A program made the translations under genes and the position numbers. DNA of 5,542 nucleotides. It comes from JANMEX01 sp031423755 (lineage in GTDB: Bacteria; Pseudomonadota; Alphaproteobacteria; Rhizobiales; Rhizobiaceae). How positions within the stretch are numbered: position 1 is the stretch's first letter; the number at the start of each line of letters is the position of its first letter. Of this stretch, positions 3,277 to 5,542 are shown piece after piece. The notes beneath the pieces were generated by a model. It made no database searches, was not told where the DNA came from, and saw only the letters and a list, made by a program, of their open reading frames with translations. The stretch is from assembly GCA_031423755.1 (NCBI GenBank), contig JANPGC010000284.1:1-5542 (forward strand). Direction: 5' to 3'.

Positions 3277-4662
3277 ATGACAAACCCAATCCACATCATC
3301 GGCGGCGGTCTCGCGGGCTCCGAAGCCGCCTGGCAGATCGCAAACTCCGGAATTCCCGTCATTCTGCACGAGATGCGCGGCGTGCGCGGCACAGACGCGC
3401 ACAAGACGGACAGTCTGGCCGAGCTGGTCTGCTCAAATTCGTTCCGATCTGACGACGCCAGCACAAATGCGGTTGGCCTGTTGCATGCCGAGATGCGTCT
3501 TGCCAGTTCGCTCATCATGGCCTGCGCCGATGCGCATCAGGTCCCGGCCGGCTCCGCACTTGCGGTGGACCGTGACGGCTTTGCGCAAGCCGTAACCGAG
3601 AAACTTGCGGCGCATCCGCTGGTGACCATAGTGCGCGAAGAAATAACAGGATTGCCGCCAAAGGAATGGGGCCGCACAATCATCGCCACCGGCCCGCTGA
3701 CCGCGCCGTCTCTTGCCGAATCAATCCGCGCCGAGACAGGTGCTGCATCACTGGCCTTCTTCGATGCCATTGCGCCAATCGTCTATTTCGACTCGATTGA
3801 CTTGGACAAGGCCTGGTTCCAGTCGCGCTATGACAAGGTCGGCCCGGGCGGCACCGGCAAGGACTACATCAACTGCCCGCTCGACAAGGACCAGTATTTC
3901 GCCTTCGTCGAGGCGTTGAACCAGAGCGACAAGACTGAGTTCAAGGAATGGGAGGGCACCCCCTATTTCGATGGATGTCTGCCGATTGAAGTGATGGCGC
4001 AGCGCGGCGTCGAAACCCTGCGGCACGGGCCGATGAAGCCGATGGGCCTCACCAACGCCCACAATCCAGCCGTGAAGGCATACGCCGTCGTGCAGCTGCG
4101 CCAAGACAATGCGCTTGGAACGCTCTACAACATCGTCGGTTTCCAGACAAAGATGAAATATGGCGCGCAGGCGGAGATTCTACGGATGATTCCGGGCCTT
4201 GAGAATGCCGAATTCGCCCGGCTCGGCGGCATTCACCGCAACACCTACCTCAATTCACCAGCGCTGCTTGATGCGACACTTCGGCTGAAATCCCGCCCGG
4301 ATGTGCGCTTTGCCGGACAAGTGACGGGTTGCGAAGGCTATGTCGAATCGGCGGCAATTGGACTTTTGGCCGGACGATTCGCCGTCGCCGAACAGCAAGG
4401 CGAGCCCCTGTTTCCACCGCCCGCAACCACAGCGTTCGGTGCGCTGCTCGGCCACATCACCGGCGGACATATTCTTTCCGAAGACGAACCCGGCAAACGG
4501 TCCTTTCAGCCTATGAATGTCAATTTCGGCCTGTTTCCGCCCATAGAAGTGCCTAAAACCGAAGGCAAGCGCCTGCGCGGACCTGAAAAGACGGCTGCCA
4601 AGAAGATGGCAATGACTGGAAGAGCGCTGACTGATGTGAGGGGTTGGCTGGGCGTCAGTTAA
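3277..4662 (+). CDS. trmFO: TrmFO, folate-dependent tRNA m5U54 methyltransferase
   Basis: The 461-aa enzyme (formerly Gid) methylates U54 in the T loop of tRNAs using methylene-tetrahydrofolate and reduced FAD; it is cytoplasmic. Residues 4-22 form the FAD-binding Rossmann strand with IIGGGLAGSEAA, and HEMRG (31-35) and ELVCSNSFRSDD (49-60) follow in family order. C52 and C234 (in FDGCLPIEVMAQRG) probably correspond to the functional Cys53 and Cys226 of the Bacillus subtilis enzyme. GFQTKMKYGAQ (288-298), GGIHRNTYLNSP (317-328) and the flavin-contacting VTGCEGYVESAAIGLLAG stretch (349-366) complete the family pattern. Length is normal. The frame is open from 3172, but that region includes a terminator, so the ATG at 3277 (MTNPIHIIGGG) is the start. 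No clear Shine-Dalgarno site is visible. Its stop overlaps the convergent gene by 8 nt. Confidence 0.97.
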   Translation: MTNPIHIIGGGLAGSEAAWQIANSGIPVILHEMRGVRGTDAHKTDSLAELVCSNSFRSDDASTNAVGLLHAEMRLASSLIMACADAHQVPAGSALAVDRDGFAQAVTEKLAAHPLVTIVREEITGLPPKEWGRTIIATGPLTAPSLAESIRAETGAASLAFFDAIAPIVYFDSIDLDKAWFQSRYDKVGPGGTGKDYINCPLDKDQYFAFVEALNQSDKTEFKEWEGTPYFDGCLPIEVMAQRGVETLRHGPMKPMGLTNAHNPAVKAYAVVQLRQDNALGTLYNIVGFQTKMKYGAQAEILRMIPGLENAEFARLGGIHRNTYLNSPALLDATLRLKSRPDVRFAGQVTGCEGYVESAAIGLLAGRFAVAEQQGEPLFPPPATTAFGALLGHITGGHILSEDEPGKRSFQPMNVNFGLFPPIEVPKTEGKRLRGPEKTAAKKMAMTGRALTDVRGWLGVS

Positions 4663-5152
4663 TTCTGCCGAACAGCCCCGCATATTTCGCGCTGATCAGG
4701 CTGACGAGCGACACGCCCATGGCCTGTTTTCCGCGCTCTGCCGCGAGCAGCAGCAAAGCCGACGCCAGCGCATCGACGGCGAGAATGACTGCGAGTGATA
4801 AAACAGCAGCAAGGCACGAAGCCGCAAACGAAGCGCCAGCCAATTCGTGACCCGCGTAAACGGCAAGCCAGATCAGCAACGCAAACTGCACCGGTGCCAA
4901 AAGCTTGACAGCCAGATGCATGCCGTCGAACAGCTTTTCATTCATTACGGACAGGTGGGCAAACACAATCATTGCCAGCGATGCTGTTGCCGCCATGGAT
5001 AGAGTGACGAACGCCGATGGCTGAAACAGGAACAGCGGCAGCGCGGAAACTGCAAACAGCGACATCCACGGACCAGATGCAACTGACGGCATCGACATCG
5101 GGACAGTTGCACTTCCAAGGGTCTTGTTCATTTGCATGGCCATGTTCTTCAC
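4655..5152 (-). CDS. Hypothetical four-helix membrane protein
   Basis: I do not recognise this 165-aa product. After a polar, methionine-rich N-terminus it has about four hydrophobic helices, roughly at residues 28-45, 48-68, 79-100 and 108-137, and a short basic end (FGRIN). A charged loop, NEKLFDG, lies between the second and third helices. No catalytic or metal-binding motif is apparent. The longest frame starts with GTG at 5152, but in-frame ATGs at 5143, 5137 and 5131 are equally possible and no start has a strong ribosome site; the first helix is unaffected by the choice. The gene is convergent with trmFO, and the coding ends overlap by 8 nt with no terminator between them. Alanine-rich composition and GC-rich codon use look native. 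Confidence 0.75.
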   Translation of the reverse strand: MKNMAMQMNKTLGSATVPMSMPSVASGPWMSLFAVSALPLFLFQPSAFVTLSMAATASLAMIVFAHLSVMNEKLFDGMHLAVKLLAPVQFALLIWLAVYAGHELAGASFAASCLAAVLSLAVILAVDALASALLLLAAERGKQAMGVSLVSLISAKYAGLFGRIN

Positions 5153-5542
5153 GTTGAAATGAAGCCCGAATATGCCAGAGTTGAATCCAAGTCCCGTTAA
5201 CGCAAGGGTTGCCGGGCAGCTGTTTTGCAGTCAGGGTAAAGCGGCAGTTAAGCCGATCTCTCCAAGTTTATGGACTGGATTGACCTAAAAACCTCCGCGC
5301 GAGGCCGCCCTCGTCTGACTCTCGGCATCTCCTCCCCCGCAGGAGAATCAGGGCTATCGCATAAGTTTGTTTTTGTGAATTCTCACGTGAGGCCGTCTTG
5401 CCGGGGCCGCGCAGCCGAACCCGGAATCCTGAGCGCCGATGGTTTAAAGAAACCCGGAGATGTTGTGTGTCCGCCGATTTATGCGTTTATTTCGTGGACA
5501 AATGACAGGTATCGGCGCTCTGGATTCCGGGTTCCGCTTTGC
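5153..5542. other. Non-coding end region
   Basis: No open frame of convincing length, ribosome site or coding bias is visible in these 390 bases. They hold a hairpin with a pyrimidine loop (5315-5351), a 10-bp palindrome CTCACGTGAG (5382-5391) and a long inverted repeat (5417-5534). A promoter for the minus-strand membrane protein should lie in the first part, but I could not find convincing hexamers. Confidence 0.55.
5417..5534. repeat. 24-bp inverted repeat, paired intergenic palindromic elements
   Basis: The left arm (5417-5440) and right arm (5511-5534) are reverse complements at 23 of 24 positions, with a 70-nt interior. Similarity weakens outside but continues for several bases on both sides (AGC at 5413-5415 against GCT at 5536-5538). 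The left copy is itself palindromic: CCGGG at 5401-5405 can pair with CCCGG at 5420-5424. This resembles the GGATTCCGGGTTC-type intergenic repeats common in Alphaproteobacteria, present here as two copies facing opposite ways, with the second truncated by the window end. A small non-autonomous element is the alternative; no target-site duplication can be assessed. Confidence 0.6.

Noticed and set aside
3748..4104. 118-codon minus-strand frame inside trmFO
   Set aside because: It is antisense to a conserved part of the TrmFO protein and has the skewed composition of a shadow frame.
4255..4683. 142-codon minus-strand frame opposite the end of trmFO
   Set aside because: It lies entirely over trmFO and the terminal convergent overlap, with no recognisable domain; trmFO explains the coding signal.

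Overview
The window looks like chromosomal DNA of an alphaproteobacterium, most likely Hyphomicrobiales (Rhizobiales). The grounds are high GC with alphaproteobacterial codon use, a folate-dependent TrmFO of the alphaproteobacterial type, paired DUF1127 mini-genes, CCTCCTCCC-loop hairpins (the 'cuckoo'/CcsR RNA type) and a GDYXXLXY/DUF2157 gene pair. Genus is not resolved.

Layout. Positions 8-92 (minus) hold tRNA-Leu(UAG) with its own likely promoter. Positions 224-1899 (minus) hold a two-gene membrane operon: a DUF2157 polytopic membrane protein, overlapped by ATGA with a membrane-anchored GDYXXLXY protein. Positions 1900-3250 are the accessory heart of the window: two paralogous 47-aa arginine-rich DUF1127 proteins (2152-2295 and 2982-3125, plus strand) flank a non-coding unit (about 2574-2736) with three successive hairpins, each showing CCTCCTCCC in its loop. 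Each of the three units is preceded by a related 19-bp element, TTGCAT-N7-ATGCAA in its best form. In all three the element centre lies exactly 41 nt upstream of a -10-like hexamer, and both DUF1127 start codons lie exactly 56 nt after the start of that hexamer. This points to three copies of one activator-dependent promoter driving a small regulon: two DUF1127 proteins, one intergenic sRNA, and a further CTCCTCCCC-loop hairpin in the 3' UTR of the second DUF1127 gene.

Positions 3277-4662 (plus) encode TrmFO, the tRNA m5U54 methyltransferase, starting only 26 nt after the terminator of the second DUF1127 gene. A small four-helix membrane protein of unknown function (4655-5152, minus) converges on it with an 8-bp overlap of coding ends. 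The last 390 bases have no recognisable gene but contain a 24-bp inverted repeat that looks like two oppositely oriented intergenic palindromic repeats, the second cut by the window edge.

How it fits together: DUF1127 proteins are known in Rhodobacter and Agrobacterium to act in RNA turnover and phosphate/carbon metabolism, and in Rhodobacter a DUF1127 gene is co-transcribed with CCUCCUCCC-loop sRNAs (CcsR). Here the protein and RNA parts appear to be separate transcription units tied together by a shared upstream element. That common element is the most interesting observation. It was found by eye, without any computed statistics.
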